From a virus, in IMG/VR virus record IMGVR_UViG_3300009149_000063, positions 1-45,824 of that record: DNA of 45,824 nt; one strand, given 5' to 3'. This document shows positions 14,359-23,107 of this stretch, piece after piece. The stretch's first letter is position 1, and each line of letters starts with the position of its first letter. A model generated the notes under the pieces. It had not been told where the DNA came from and ran no database searches. It worked only from the letters and a program-made list of their open reading frames with translations. The translations under genes and the position numbers were made by a program.

Positions 14359-14965
14359 GAATTTCTGCTTACATGCAGATTATCGTTCAAAGACCGATAT
14401 ATTTTTTCAAGATACTAAAGAAAAAACGGATGAATATCAAGATAAGGTTTATGAACTTTTTAGAAAAGTAATAAATGAATGTGGAATAGAAGAACCTAAT
14501 ATTGCAGACATTAGCGCTGGTTCTGGTTATAAACTAGAAAAATGGTTCCCTGAATTTATAGGTGAACGCATCACAGGATATGATTTAGCACCTACTGTAA
14601 AAATACTAAAAGAAAGATACCCAAATAAAACATGGGTTGTATCTGATTTTGATTCTAGTCCAAAAAAAGTAGATTTAGTTATTTGTGCAGATGTAATTGA
14701 ACATGTACTAAATCCTGATGAATTAATGCAATTCATTTTAAAGATGGACCCAGAACATTTAGTTATATCAACACCAGATAGAGACCTTCTAGTACAGTTA
14801 TTACAAAGAGATAATAATGGACCATCTAAAAATCCTTATCATGTAAGAGAATGGTCATTTGCGGAATTCGCTGAATATGTAACACAATTCTTTGACATTG
14901 TAGAACATGTAAATGACCCATCGGAATATAATCAATACATTCACTGTAAAAGAAAAGAATTATGA
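14339..14965 (+). CDS. Class I SAM-dependent methyltransferase
   Basis: 208 aa. Motif I ADISAGSGYKL (about 60-70), acidic end of strand 2 GYDLAP, motif post-I VVSDFD and motif IV LVICADVIEHV, the Methyltransf_11/23 pattern. The neighbourhood suggests that it methylates a sugar or glycolipid rather than DNA. Its stop overlaps the next start by four bases. Confidence 0.85.
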   Translation: MNMELSKNFCLHADYRSKTDIFFQDTKEKTDEYQDKVYELFRKVINECGIEEPNIADISAGSGYKLEKWFPEFIGERITGYDLAPTVKILKERYPNKTWVVSDFDSSPKKVDLVICADVIEHVLNPDELMQFILKMDPEHLVISTPDRDLLVQLLQRDNNGPSKNPYHVREWSFAEFAEYVTQFFDIVEHVNDPSEYNQYIHCKRKEL

Positions 14966-15573
14966 TATATAACACATTAGATGAACTAGCAATTAAATAC
15001 CAGACAGATAAATCATCTAAACATCACAATTTTGTTGTTTTTTATGAAAAATATCTAAAACATTTAAGAAATACTGAAATCAATCTTATTGAAGTTGGTG
15101 TGAAACATGGTGCTAGTATAAATATGTGGCGAGACTATTTCGAAAATGGTACTATTCACGGTGCTGATATAATTCCAGGAAGGGCAGTTCTAAATAAAAA
15201 TATAGAATTGCATAAAGTTGACCAAAACTCTAAATCTCAATTAGAAACTTTATTTAGAACACATGGACCATTTGATATTATTGTTGATGATGGTTCACAC
15301 AAAATGTCACACCAACAAAATACATTGGAAGTTGGACTAAAATACTTAAAACCTAGTGGTATATTTATTATGGAAGATTTACACACATCATATCCTCTAT
15401 ATGTTAAGTCACACCATGATAGATACCCAACAACTTTAGAAGTTCTAGAAACAATGAATTCTGAATACAATATAATATATCACGAACATCCAACACCAAA
15501 TATGGATAATCATTTGAGTAAAACTAGTATAATTATGAAAATCCTTAAAAATAAAAAACAATGTTATCAATAA
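14962..15573 (+). CDS. TylE-like sugar O-methyltransferase
   Basis: 203 aa. EVGVKHGASINMWRDYF and IHGADI form the SAM site, and DIIVDDGSHKMSHQQ is the metal-binding stretch typical of macrocin/rhamnosyl O-methyltransferase-type enzymes. These methylate sugar hydroxyls. Second methyltransferase in the cluster, consistent with a decorated glycan. Overlaps the next gene by 13 bases. Confidence 0.78.
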   Translation: MIYNTLDELAIKYQTDKSSKHHNFVVFYEKYLKHLRNTEINLIEVGVKHGASINMWRDYFENGTIHGADIIPGRAVLNKNIELHKVDQNSKSQLETLFRTHGPFDIIVDDGSHKMSHQQNTLEVGLKYLKPSGIFIMEDLHTSYPLYVKSHHDRYPTTLEVLETMNSEYNIIYHEHPTPNMDNHLSKTSIIMKILKNKKQCYQ

Positions 15574-16259
15574 TTATCCCAACATGGGGTGCTGAAAATT
15601 TCATCGAAGAGTGTTTGGATTCCATCGTTTCACAAAAGGCGTTATCTGATATAGAATATGAAATCATTTTGGGTATAGACCATTGTGAAAAATCATTGAG
15701 CAAAGTTAAAGAAATAAGACACAAATATGATTCAAATTTAAAAGTAATTTGGACAGAAAAGAATGGTGGATTATTTGTTACTATTAATACATTAATATCT
15801 GTTGCAAAATATGATTATATTTTAAAGTTTGATGCTGATGATATTATGTTACCAGATTTAATTGAAACTATTTGGCCACATAGGAATCAATATGATTTGA
15901 TTAGATTTGGTTTTTATTTTTATTATTCACAAAGTGACAAAAATAAACTATCACCAAGTTGTGCTCGAGGTGTTTTTTTAGCAAACAAAAGAATTTATGA
16001 AAAATTTGGTGGTTATAAATCTTGGAAGTGTTCTGCTGATAGTGAATTTTTATATCGTTTAGAATCAACCAACACAAAACAATTAAATTTAAGCAATAAA
16101 AGGTTGTTTTATTATAGACAACATACTAATTCACTTACTAACCATAAAGATACTGGTATGCGTTCACATCTTAGAGATTCTTATAGAAGAACTTATTATG
16201 GAAAACCAGTTACAAATATTTATGTTGAACCCGAAATCAATACTTATATAGAAATATGA
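15561..16259 (+). CDS. Family 2 glycosyltransferase
   Basis: 232 aa. GT2 signature: SIIIPTWGAENFIEECLDSI at the start, KNGGLFVTINTLI and a DxD motif in LKFDADDIM near residue 94. The C-terminal part carries the acceptor-site SADSEFLYRL motif. It transfers a nucleotide-activated sugar; the acceptor is unknown. Its stop overlaps the sulfotransferase start by four bases. Confidence 0.88.
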   Translation: MLSIIIPTWGAENFIEECLDSIVSQKALSDIEYEIILGIDHCEKSLSKVKEIRHKYDSNLKVIWTEKNGGLFVTINTLISVAKYDYILKFDADDIMLPDLIETIWPHRNQYDLIRFGFYFYYSQSDKNKLSPSCARGVFLANKRIYEKFGGYKSWKCSADSEFLYRLESTNTKQLNLSNKRLFYYRQHTNSLTNHKDTGMRSHLRDSYRRTYYGKPVTNIYVEPEINTYIEI

Positions 16260-16780
16260 AAACAATAGTTATATTAGGAATGCACCGAAGCGCCACTTCA
16301 TTATTAGCAAGGTCATTGCACGGTGAATGTTATGCTGGTTCTGATAAATGGTTCATTCCACCCGCACCTGACAACCCAAAAGGGTTTTTTGAAGATAGAC
16401 GAATCGTTTTGTTTAACGATGTGTTATTACATGCATGTGGTTCATCATGGGATAACCCTAAAGAAATAGATATTGAGTATTTGAAAAAGTGTAAATTAGA
16501 CAATGGATTAACAACCGTTGGATTTGCAAAGAATATACTAAATGATTTATATAGGGAAGCGAATCAAAAAACATTAGTGGTTAAAGACCCTAGAATGTGT
16601 CTATTAATTGACTTTTGGTGGCCACTATTGGAAAACTCACAAATCGTTTGCTCATTTAGAGATTCTATGGAAATTGCAAAGTCTTTGAATAAAAGAGAGG
16701 GTATGTCAATAGAAAAGGGTATAGAATTAACCGAATATTATAACAATGAGGTTAAAAGATTTATAAATAAAAATTATTAG
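16256..16780 (+). CDS. Sulfotransferase-like protein
   Basis: 174 aa. The 5'-phosphosulfate loop is GMHRSATSLLA (residues 8-18) and the 3'-phosphate region VVKDPRMCLL follows near residue 110, as in PAPS-dependent sulfotransferases. It would sulfate a sugar or other hydroxyl, consistent with the neighbouring glycosyl- and methyltransferases. Short for the family but with both cofactor regions. PAPS must come from the host. Confidence 0.78.
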   Translation: MKTIVILGMHRSATSLLARSLHGECYAGSDKWFIPPAPDNPKGFFEDRRIVLFNDVLLHACGSSWDNPKEIDIEYLKKCKLDNGLTTVGFAKNILNDLYREANQKTLVVKDPRMCLLIDFWWPLLENSQIVCSFRDSMEIAKSLNKREGMSIEKGIELTEYYNNEVKRFINKNY

Positions 16781-16781
16781 T

Positions 16782-17501
16782 ATGTTAGATGTTGCAGTGA
16801 GTATGCCAATTTACAATAGGAAAGAGATTACAAAAAAATGTATTGAATCATTCTTAGTAAATTCACCAAAAAACAGTAAATTATATTGTATAGATAATGG
16901 TTCTACTGATGGAACCAAAGAATTATTAAAACATTATGAAAATAATCCTAAAATAGATATTAAGTATTCTAATGTTAATCTATATCCTGGTTTATCACAT
17001 GTTGATAATTTAAGTCGTGCAAGCAAAGCGGAAATGTATTATTTGGCGGATAATGATTGTTTTTTTATCAATCACAATTGGTATGTATATCCCAAAGAAA
17101 TATTTAATAGGGAACCAGATGTTTCTATGATAGGAACAAGAACTAGTATATTTGAAAGACACGTACCAACAAATGATGATTTGAAAAACAAAAAAACGGT
17201 TCTAGATAGTTTCTATGTAGAATTTCCTTATCAAGCAGCATATACAATGATTAATGAAGAAGCAAAGGAATTGATAGTTAATCACATAGAAGGTAAATGG
17301 ATAGGTGGTTTTATAGTCCCGTTGATACAGAGATTATCTAGTACTAAAAAAGTGGTTTCTATATATCCTGGTATAGTTCCTGATTTGAGTGATTTCGATT
17401 TCAACAATCCAGAAAACTTACAATATTATGAAAACATATGGCAATCGAAAGGAAACATAACTGGTTTGAGGATGAGACAAACAAATCTGAGTATTAAATA
17501 A
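16782..17501 (+). CDS. Family 2-type glycosyltransferase
   Basis: 239 aa. DVAVSMPIYNRKEITKKCI, CIDNGSTDGTKELL and DNDCFFINHNW give the GT-A nucleotide-sugar pocket and a DxD-like DND motif. It ends the carbohydrate operon, 19 bases before the virion-protein gene. Sugar and acceptor unknown. Confidence 0.82.
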   Translation: MLDVAVSMPIYNRKEITKKCIESFLVNSPKNSKLYCIDNGSTDGTKELLKHYENNPKIDIKYSNVNLYPGLSHVDNLSRASKAEMYYLADNDCFFINHNWYVYPKEIFNREPDVSMIGTRTSIFERHVPTNDDLKNKKTVLDSFYVEFPYQAAYTMINEEAKELIVNHIEGKWIGGFIVPLIQRLSSTKKVVSIYPGIVPDLSDFDFNNPENLQYYENIWQSKGNITGLRMRQTNLSIK

Positions 17502-17520
17502 GAAAAGAAATATTTCTTAT

Positions 17521-19215
17521 ATGCCATCATATAAAATAGAAACTAATAAATCCGTTAAGTGTGACGAATTTGTACTTATCGAATTGAGTACTCCTATACA
17601 AAATCTTGATAGAATTACTAGTATTGTTGCACAGGGTAATAGTGCTAAAAATATAGTTATTGAATATCGGTATTCAAACGATGGTAGTATTTGGTCAGAA
17701 TGGGTTTCTTGGCCAGATTGGAACTACGTTCCTGAAGAACTAACTTGGCTTGGATTCAGGGTTAAATCTGATACTAGTTGGAATTTTACTGGTATAGATT
17801 TAGAATGGACTGGTGGTGAATTATTAGGAGAATGTAATTGTTCTATTATAAAATATAGTGAAGATTCATTTATTGTTGAATGTGGTACTAATAATCAATA
17901 CGAGTATAGTAATGCACTTGCAAGTGTAGGTATATGGTCTAAAATGTCACAAACAATTTTTGATAGATTTGGATGGCCCGTTGTATATTTTAAATGTGAT
18001 CCAATTAAACAATCGAGAGATGTAGTTTTTAAAGAGTACTCACTACTAGAAGTAAGAGAATGTAAACAAATTAAAGTGGTTATTCCAGATAATGATTTTG
18101 GTTCTGGTGATTTTCAATTTACTGAATTCGATATAGACTTTGCTGATGAGTTAGATTTTCAAATATCTAAAGAATCCTTTTGGACAGCCTTTGGTACTTT
18201 TGAACAACCGGCAGAAAAAGATTTTTTATATTTCCCGTTAGAAGGTAGAATGTATAGAATTAATTCAGTACAAGAATCTAAAGATTTTATGCGACAATCC
18301 TATTGGTGGAAAGGCACTTTGACTAAGTGGAATGAATCTGACAGTATAATAAAGGATGATGGTATACAAACTACTATTAACGAATTAACATTAAATTTTG
18401 AAGATGTTGGTTTTGATGAGGAAAGATCAATAGAAGAACTTGATATAGTGAAACCACAACAGTATGTTACTAGAGTTGTCAACACAACCGATAATGTTAG
18501 GGAAAGTGTTAATATAGAATGGGAATTAAATGGGATAAGAGAAGAAAAGTTAGATAATTATTTCACGGTTTTTAGTAAGTATCACTATGATTTAAATTAT
18601 AAAGATACTCCTATTCAAATAGCAGGTCAAACGGGACCAAATGGTGCAACTGCTATTGGATCAACAGCAACCAGTTTAATTACTTATCAAGATACTATTG
18701 ATATTAGTAACAATTTAAGTATTATGTTTTGGTATAATGCACAAGTAAGGACAACTACACAAGATGGAACTTGGAGAAAATTATTTTCTAATGGTATCAA
18801 TATTGAAGTTTTAGTAAGTGGTGCCGTTTTAACTAAACTGAAAATAGCTAATAAAGTTTTTGATGTAAACGTACCTTTGAATGATTGGTATGCTTATTAT
18901 ATAGGGTTCAACCGAGTTGATAATACTATGACATTAAGAATATGGGAAAGAGCAGATATTAGCAAGAAAACAACTAAGATGGGAATATTTTTCGAATGTA
19001 AAGGGAATATACCTAGTTCAGTAACAGGTACTTGGAAACCTATATTATTCAATAGTGGTGACCGAATGGCAGCATTAAGAATATTAAAGTACCCAGTAAC
19101 CCTTGAAAATCAAAGTGTATTATTTACAAAAATAGTTTTCCCAGATGATGGAAATTCGTTTATAATAGACGACAATTGGCCATTGATGTATCTAGAAAAA
19201 ATGTCAAATAGATAA
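17521..19215 (+). CDS. Virion protein with LamG-like domain
   Basis: 564 aa. Beta-rich throughout. The N-terminal region (YRYSNDGSIWSEW) looks like a carbohydrate-binding or discoidin-like beta sandwich. Residues about 385-500 (NNLSIMFWYNAQ, WRKLFSNGINIEVLV, LNDWYAYYIGFNR) form a concanavalin-A/LamG-like fold common in phage tail adhesins. It follows the glycan cluster and precedes tagged structural genes, so a tail, baseplate or capsid-surface role is likely. The exact place in the particle is not shown. Confidence 0.6.
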   Translation: MPSYKIETNKSVKCDEFVLIELSTPIQNLDRITSIVAQGNSAKNIVIEYRYSNDGSIWSEWVSWPDWNYVPEELTWLGFRVKSDTSWNFTGIDLEWTGGELLGECNCSIIKYSEDSFIVECGTNNQYEYSNALASVGIWSKMSQTIFDRFGWPVVYFKCDPIKQSRDVVFKEYSLLEVRECKQIKVVIPDNDFGSGDFQFTEFDIDFADELDFQISKESFWTAFGTFEQPAEKDFLYFPLEGRMYRINSVQESKDFMRQSYWWKGTLTKWNESDSIIKDDGIQTTINELTLNFEDVGFDEERSIEELDIVKPQQYVTRVVNTTDNVRESVNIEWELNGIREEKLDNYFTVFSKYHYDLNYKDTPIQIAGQTGPNGATAIGSTATSLITYQDTIDISNNLSIMFWYNAQVRTTTQDGTWRKLFSNGINIEVLVSGAVLTKLKIANKVFDVNVPLNDWYAYYIGFNRVDNTMTLRIWERADISKKTTKMGIFFECKGNIPSSVTGTWKPILFNSGDRMAALRILKYPVTLENQSVLFTKIVFPDDGNSFIIDDNWPLMYLEKMSNR

Positions 19216-19223
19216 AAATAGTT

Positions 19224-19739
19224 ATGAAACATTACAAACAATTCTTGAAAGAATCAAAGAAATACTACAAAGGTGTAGATTACAAAGACAAAGACGATAG
19301 AGAAGAACAATTCAAAAAACAAGCAAAAAAATCAGATGATTCAGATAGTGCATATAAAGAAGCACCAGGTGATGAAGAAGCTAGGGAAGAAGGAAAAGTC
19401 AAAAAAAGTAAACACACTAAGAAATATAATAAACTATACAAAAAAGAATCTGTAAATGAAGACTTGAATGGTAGTAAAATAGATGATGCTGATATTGAAA
19501 AGGCACTTGAAAAAAAATCAGATGAAACGGGTGTTAGTATGGATATTCTTAGAACTATTATGAAAAGAGGAATGGCCGCATGGAAATCTGGACACCGACC
19601 AGGTGCAACACAACAACAATGGGGTTATGCACGTATAAATTCCTTCTTAACTAAAAGTAGTGGAACGTGGGGCAAAGCGGATAAAGACATGGCAGAACTT
19701 GTTAAAGGCCGGGGACAGGATTCTAAATTAAAATCATAA
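19224..19739 (+). CDS. Capsid-tagged protein with GMAAWxxGHRPGA domain
   Basis: 171 aa. Tag variant MKHYKQFLKE (L-K-E), then a highly charged region of about 85 residues, a second candidate cleavage site (SVNED near residue 75), and a conserved C-terminal domain with DILRTIMKRGMAAWKSGHRP and QQWGYARINSFL. This GMAAW...GHRPGATQ..W..AR motif is widespread in T4-like and giant viruses, where its role is unknown. It may be a two-part internal protein whose C-terminal domain is released by the prohead protease. Confidence 0.65.
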   Translation: MKHYKQFLKESKKYYKGVDYKDKDDREEQFKKQAKKSDDSDSAYKEAPGDEEAREEGKVKKSKHTKKYNKLYKKESVNEDLNGSKIDDADIEKALEKKSDETGVSMDILRTIMKRGMAAWKSGHRPGATQQQWGYARINSFLTKSSGTWGKADKDMAELVKGRGQDSKLKS

Positions 19740-19760
19740 ACATTTTTTAAAAAATGTTAG

Positions 19761-19799
19761 AGGATTACTTGTTTAAGTAATCCTTTTTTTGTATATTAG
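19761..19799 (+). terminator. Terminator overlapping a host-type promoter
   Basis: AGGATTACTT (19761-19770) pairs perfectly with AAGTAATCCT (19775-19784), followed by a T run. The promoter element CTTG (19768-19771) lies in the hairpin, with 20 bases to TATATTAG (19792-19799). Read-through from upstream and start of the gene at 19835 are thus handled by overlapping sequence. Confidence 0.75.
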
Positions 19800-19834
19800 T
19801 AATCTAATAAGAGTTCAAATTAAATTATACTACT

Positions 19835-20185
19835 ATGAGTACATACGATGATTATAGAAAAAGGGTAAGTGAAATGGCAGATAAGTTGCCATCACCCAAA
19901 AAAGATATAGATCAAACATTATTGTGGTTAAAGGCATCCGTAACAGAAAGACTACAAAGGGATATTGAAACTTTAGATGTCGATGGTGAATTATATGTAG
20001 GCGAAGCCGGTAAAGATTCTTTTGGATTCAAAGAAAAAACTGTCAATCAACTATTACATTATGCATTTGAAGCAGGTAAAAAAGAAAGTGATGAAAAGAA
20101 CAAAAGTGTTATTAAAGACATGAAAGTATCTATTGAAGAAGTTATTAGTGCCGTAAGTGAATATATTGATATGCCATATTCTTAA
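19835..20185 (+). CDS. Hypothetical protein
   Basis: 116 aa, ATG in the ACTACTATG context. Mostly helical (DYRKRVSEMADKL, TLLWLKASVTERLQRDI, VNQLLHYAFEAGKKE), acidic. Driven by the promoter at 19768 and closed by the terminator at 20224, so it is a one-gene unit. No family recognised. Confidence 0.65.
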   Translation: MSTYDDYRKRVSEMADKLPSPKKDIDQTLLWLKASVTERLQRDIETLDVDGELYVGEAGKDSFGFKEKTVNQLLHYAFEAGKKESDEKNKSVIKDMKVSIEEVISAVSEYIDMPYS

Positions 20186-20223
20186 CATTTAAAACTTAAA
20201 ATTACACATTTTACATTAAAGTC

Positions 20224-20252
20224 AAAGGACACCCATATTGGATGTCCTTTTT
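20224..20252 (+). terminator. Intrinsic terminator
   Basis: AAAGGACA (20224-20231) pairs with TGTCCTTT (20243-20250), followed by more Ts. An in-frame ATG at 20242 for the next gene lies in this stem and is therefore rejected as a start. Confidence 0.75.
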
Positions 20253-20289
20253 AGTTCCATTAAATACAATAGAACTAACAACGAAATTT

Positions 20290-20880
20290 ATGTCAAAAAA
20301 AGATAACGACTACTTAAAAGATGAAATACTAGGATTGATTAACGATCAAGAACCAGCGAATTCTTTTCCAGCATTAGAAATTGACCCAATAGAACCCCTC
20401 AACTTAGCGGAAGTAGATAATCAAACAAAGACTAAAGCCCAAAAAATAGTTTTATCTTGTATGCAATTATATTTTGACGCAAAGATAATTAGTCAAAATG
20501 AATTCATGGCTGCAAAAGCAGCCGTCACAACTAGTAATATCAAAACACTATTTCGTCAAATACGCATATCAGAACACATGGTTGATAAGATTGTCAATGG
20601 AATTGATGCTGGTGATATGAATCCAAGATTGTTCGAAGTGGCTGGTCAATTACAAGGAAATATCATTGATATGTTAAAAAATGTTCAATTACATGTTATA
20701 TCAATGCAAGAAGAATTTAGAAGAATGCAAGGTGAATTACCACAAGCACAAGTAATTAATAAATCATTAGATATCACAGATAATAATGAAACTAAAGTTT
20801 ATACAAACGCAAAGGCTTTATTGAATGATTTAGATAATGAAGAAACTAATGATGATGATATAGTAGAGGATGTTGATTAA
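20290..20880 (+). CDS. gp16-like small terminase subunit
   Basis: 196 aa from ATG 20290, 24 bases after ATTAAATA (20259-20266). The layout follows T4 gp16: an acidic N-terminus, a central helical core (QNEFMAAKAAV, PRLFEVAGQLQGNIIDML, VQLHVISMQEEFRRM) parallel to the gp16 segment around MEVFATLMGQMTTTNREIL, then a linker, a segment ETKVYTNAKALLNDL parallel to the gp16 C-terminal FMGSPTELMDEI, and an acidic tail. It should assemble as a ring that recognises DNA and stimulates the large terminase (25086-29444). Assigned by architecture rather than strong motif identity. Confidence 0.7.
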   Translation: MSKKDNDYLKDEILGLINDQEPANSFPALEIDPIEPLNLAEVDNQTKTKAQKIVLSCMQLYFDAKIISQNEFMAAKAAVTTSNIKTLFRQIRISEHMVDKIVNGIDAGDMNPRLFEVAGQLQGNIIDMLKNVQLHVISMQEEFRRMQGELPQAQVINKSLDITDNNETKVYTNAKALLNDLDNEETNDDDIVEDVD

Positions 20881-20905
20881 ATAATAAATAAAAAAATAAG
20901 ACACA

Positions 20906-21205
20906 ATGAAACCATTAAATGAATTTCAAAATAAAACAGGTTTAGTATTAGAATCATTAGATTTTTCGGGAAAACCAGATAAAACATTAGAAGAAATAGG
21001 TAAAGCAATTGAAGGTACACCACTAACAAGTTGTGGTCCAATATTAGATAAACTGTTTGGGGCAAAAAACGTAACTGCATCATTTTCGCCACAATATCAC
21101 TTTGTGATTAAAGATAAAGGTAAAAAGATTGTTTTGATTAATAAAAAATATGTATCTGATGCAGAACTTATCGTTGATGATAATATTGCAGTAGGGTATA
21201 TGTAA
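20906..21205 (+). CDS. Probably tagged small protein
   Basis: 99 aa. MKPLNEFQNKTGLVLES is a loose version of the tag (M-K-x-L-N-x-F). The body (CGPILDKLFGAKNVTASFSPQ, KKIVLINKKYVSDAELI) is alpha/beta. ATTAAATA (20876-20883) overlaps the upstream stop. No family recognised. Confidence 0.55.
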   Translation: MKPLNEFQNKTGLVLESLDFSGKPDKTLEEIGKAIEGTPLTSCGPILDKLFGAKNVTASFSPQYHFVIKDKGKKIVLINKKYVSDAELIVDDNIAVGYM

Positions 21206-21218
21206 AATAAACATTAGA

Positions 21219-21782
21219 ATGAAAGCGTTAACACATTTCATAAACGAAGATAAAATACCGGGTGGTAAGTCAGACAATGCACCAGATTCAGATTTCGATG
21301 CAGAAGAACTTGCTAAAGGTATCAAAGTTGAATTAGAACATACTGATGATAAAGAATTGGCTAAAGAAATTGCTAAAGACCATCTTTCTGAATTCCCAGA
21401 TTATTATACAAGACTTATTGATATGGAAAAAGATGCAGAACAAGACGATTCTATAGAAATAGAAGTTGATCTAGATATCCCAGACGAAGATGATATAGAA
21501 GATTTAGATGAATCTGAATTGAATGAAAGAAAGGTTAGATTTACTAAGAAAATGAAGAATTCTGCAAAGGTAGTGCGGGAAACAACTGAAGAATTATTTG
21601 GAAAAGAAGGCTCAGCAAGACCCTTAGCGGATAAAGTTTTCAAGATTTTCAAAAGAGAATTAAGAATAAAAGCAAAAGAATTAGGTGTGAGTTTAGGACA
21701 AGTAAGAACTTGGAAAATAGTGCTTCGTGATATAGACAATCCAAAAGTAAATACCAATATAAGCGGAAAAAAACAAGATTAA
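21219..21782 (+). CDS. Capsid-tagged DUF5661-like protein
   Basis: 187 aa. Tag MKALTHFINE (I-N-E). Residues about 28-65 (GIKVELEHTDDKELAKEIAK, then DHLSEFPDYY) match the short DUF5661 motif, found in many phages and bacteria and of unknown function. An acidic stretch (DLDIPDEDDIEDLDE) is followed by a second candidate site (SELNE near residue 103) and a basic C-terminal domain, suggesting stepwise trimming in the prohead. Confidence 0.65.
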   Translation: MKALTHFINEDKIPGGKSDNAPDSDFDAEELAKGIKVELEHTDDKELAKEIAKDHLSEFPDYYTRLIDMEKDAEQDDSIEIEVDLDIPDEDDIEDLDESELNERKVRFTKKMKNSAKVVRETTEELFGKEGSARPLADKVFKIFKRELRIKAKELGVSLGQVRTWKIVLRDIDNPKVNTNISGKKQD

Positions 21783-21784
21783 TT

Positions 21785-21957
21785 ATGAAAAATTTAACGA
21801 ATTCCTAAACGAAGGGAAAAATTCTAAAAAGATTAAAGAAATTGAAAAGGAAATCAAGTCTTTGAAAGATGAAAACGCTGAAGGTTATGCAACTGAAATT
21901 AAAAACCTTGAATATGAATTATCTCAATTGAAAGAATCTTTAAACGAAGGAAAATGA
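21785..21957 (+). pseudogene. Tagged coiled-coil gene with a one-base deletion
   Basis: ATG 21785 reads MKNLTNS and stops, but the next frame reads FNEFLNEGKNSKKIKEIEKE and continues as a coiled coil to TGA 21955-21957. Adding one T to AAATTTAACG (about 21790-21796) restores MKNFNEFLNEGK, a perfect member of the tag family, giving a protein of about 57 aa. Either a real loss-of-function mutation or a homopolymer sequencing error. Confidence 0.55.
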
Positions 21958-22146
21958 AACATCAAGAAAGGTGACAAAGTAAAGATTAAAAAAGAATATT
22001 TAGATGACCCTAAAGAAGCAGACTTGATTTATGTTGTAAAGTCTAATCCTAATTCAAATAATAGAGTTGATATTGTTGACCCTAATTCTAAACTTAGTAT
22101 TCCTGGTATTGAAAGTGTTAAAGTTGAATACCTTGAAAAACAATAA
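21954..22146 (+). pseudogene. Small SH3-like gene with a frameshifted start
   Basis: After the TGA at 21955 the same frame reads NIKKGDKVKIKKEYLDDP and runs to TAA 22144-22146 (about 62 codons), with KGDKVKI typical of small SH3-like proteins. The only nearby ATG (21954) is out of frame; deleting one A from ATGAAACATC gives MNIKKGDKVK with the usual ATGA overlap. Two indels within 170 bases make sequence error or recent decay likely. Confidence 0.5.
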
Positions 22147-22163
22147 AATAATATAACTATGTA

Positions 22164-22487
22164 ATGAACATCAAAGAACTATTACTAAAATCACTATATA
22201 AAGAAGGTAAACCATCGTCATCAAGAATAATTGCAGCAAACATGCAAATGATTATATTTTTATTTGGGTTAACCGCTATAGGAATTGAAGTGTTCAATGC
22301 TGTTATACAATGGAAACAAGGTAAACAACACGTTATTCCATGGGAACATATAACTATTTTAGGTATGTGGTTAGCACATCAACTTACACTATTGGGGATT
22401 TACAAATCAAATGAAAGTAAAATTTCTAAGATTGGTGATTCGGTAAATATAAAAACAAGTGTTAAGGAAGATGTACCAAAAGATTAA
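22164..22487 (+). CDS. Two-helix membrane protein, possible holin
   Basis: 107 aa. Two hydrophobic segments: MQMIIFLFGLTAIGIEVFNAV (about 27-47) and ITILGMWLAHQLTLLGIY (about 66-83), with charged ends. This fits small phage holins or membrane-anchored proteins. It lies among tagged genes without carrying the tag. A second holin candidate is at 6779. Confidence 0.55.
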   Translation: MNIKELLLKSLYKEGKPSSSRIIAANMQMIIFLFGLTAIGIEVFNAVIQWKQGKQHVIPWEHITILGMWLAHQLTLLGIYKSNESKISKIGDSVNIKTSVKEDVPKD

Positions 22488-22590
22488 AGAATACACAGCA
22501 ATTATTGAATTAATGAAAGATATACACAAATTGGATTTAGTTTTAGAATATCAAGAAAAATTAAAAAAATTACAAGATGAAAAGATATAA
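22471..22590 (+). CDS. Tiny coiled protein overlapping both neighbours
   Basis: 39 aa (MYQKIKEYTAIIELMKDIHK...). It overlaps the membrane gene by 17 bases and the next tagged gene by 14, has AAGGAAG just before its ATG, and is a single amphipathic helix. This arrangement resembles nested phage lysis accessory genes. Confidence 0.45.
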   Translation: MYQKIKEYTAIIELMKDIHKLDLVLEYQEKLKKLQDEKI

Positions 22591-23107
22591 CCACTTCTTG
22601 AATGAAGAAAAAGAATATAAAAATCCTATTGATGATAAAAAGTTTATTGATGCATTAATCAAAACACTTAAATCTATTGGTATGGATGAAATTGAATTAG
22701 ATGGTAATGATTTAAGTTTTGTTAATCCAACACACTTAGATACTGGTTCTATTGGTAAAATGAAAGATTCTAAAAAAGTAGAACAAGTTATTAAAAAATT
22801 TGGTTACGATGATGATGAATTTATTATCAGAAGTAGTTTTATCGAAATTCCGAATGAATATGTAGTAGAAGGTTCTTATTTCGTGGGTGGAAATTCATAC
22901 AATATGAATGCTGATAGTATGGCTGCATATAATGATATGTCACCTAGTCAAAGAAAAATGTTAGATGATTATTGTAACACGAAATTTGGCAACCAATTTT
23001 TAAATTGTACTTATGATGAACAAAGCACCGCAAGGAGTGTTGTTTGGACAACTAAAGAAGATCCAGAAGAAATAGAACGACAAAATGACAAAGATGCGGA
23101 GTTTTAA
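22577..23107 (+). CDS. Capsid-tagged hypothetical protein
   Basis: 176 aa. Tag MKRYNHFLNE (L-N-E). The body is acidic alpha/beta with YVVEGSYFVGGNSYNMNADS and a C-terminal polar helix (EDPEEIERQNDKDAEF). No family or catalytic motif recognised. Confidence 0.65.
   Translation: MKRYNHFLNEEKEYKNPIDDKKFIDALIKTLKSIGMDEIELDGNDLSFVNPTHLDTGSIGKMKDSKKVEQVIKKFGYDDDEFIIRSSFIEIPNEYVVEGSYFVGGNSYNMNADSMAAYNDMSPSQRKMLDDYCNTKFGNQFLNCTYDEQSTARSVVWTTKEDPEEIERQNDKDAEF

Noticed and set aside
20242-20289. Upstream ATG start for the small terminase
   Set aside because: It lies in the stem of an intrinsic terminator and before the ATTAAATA box.
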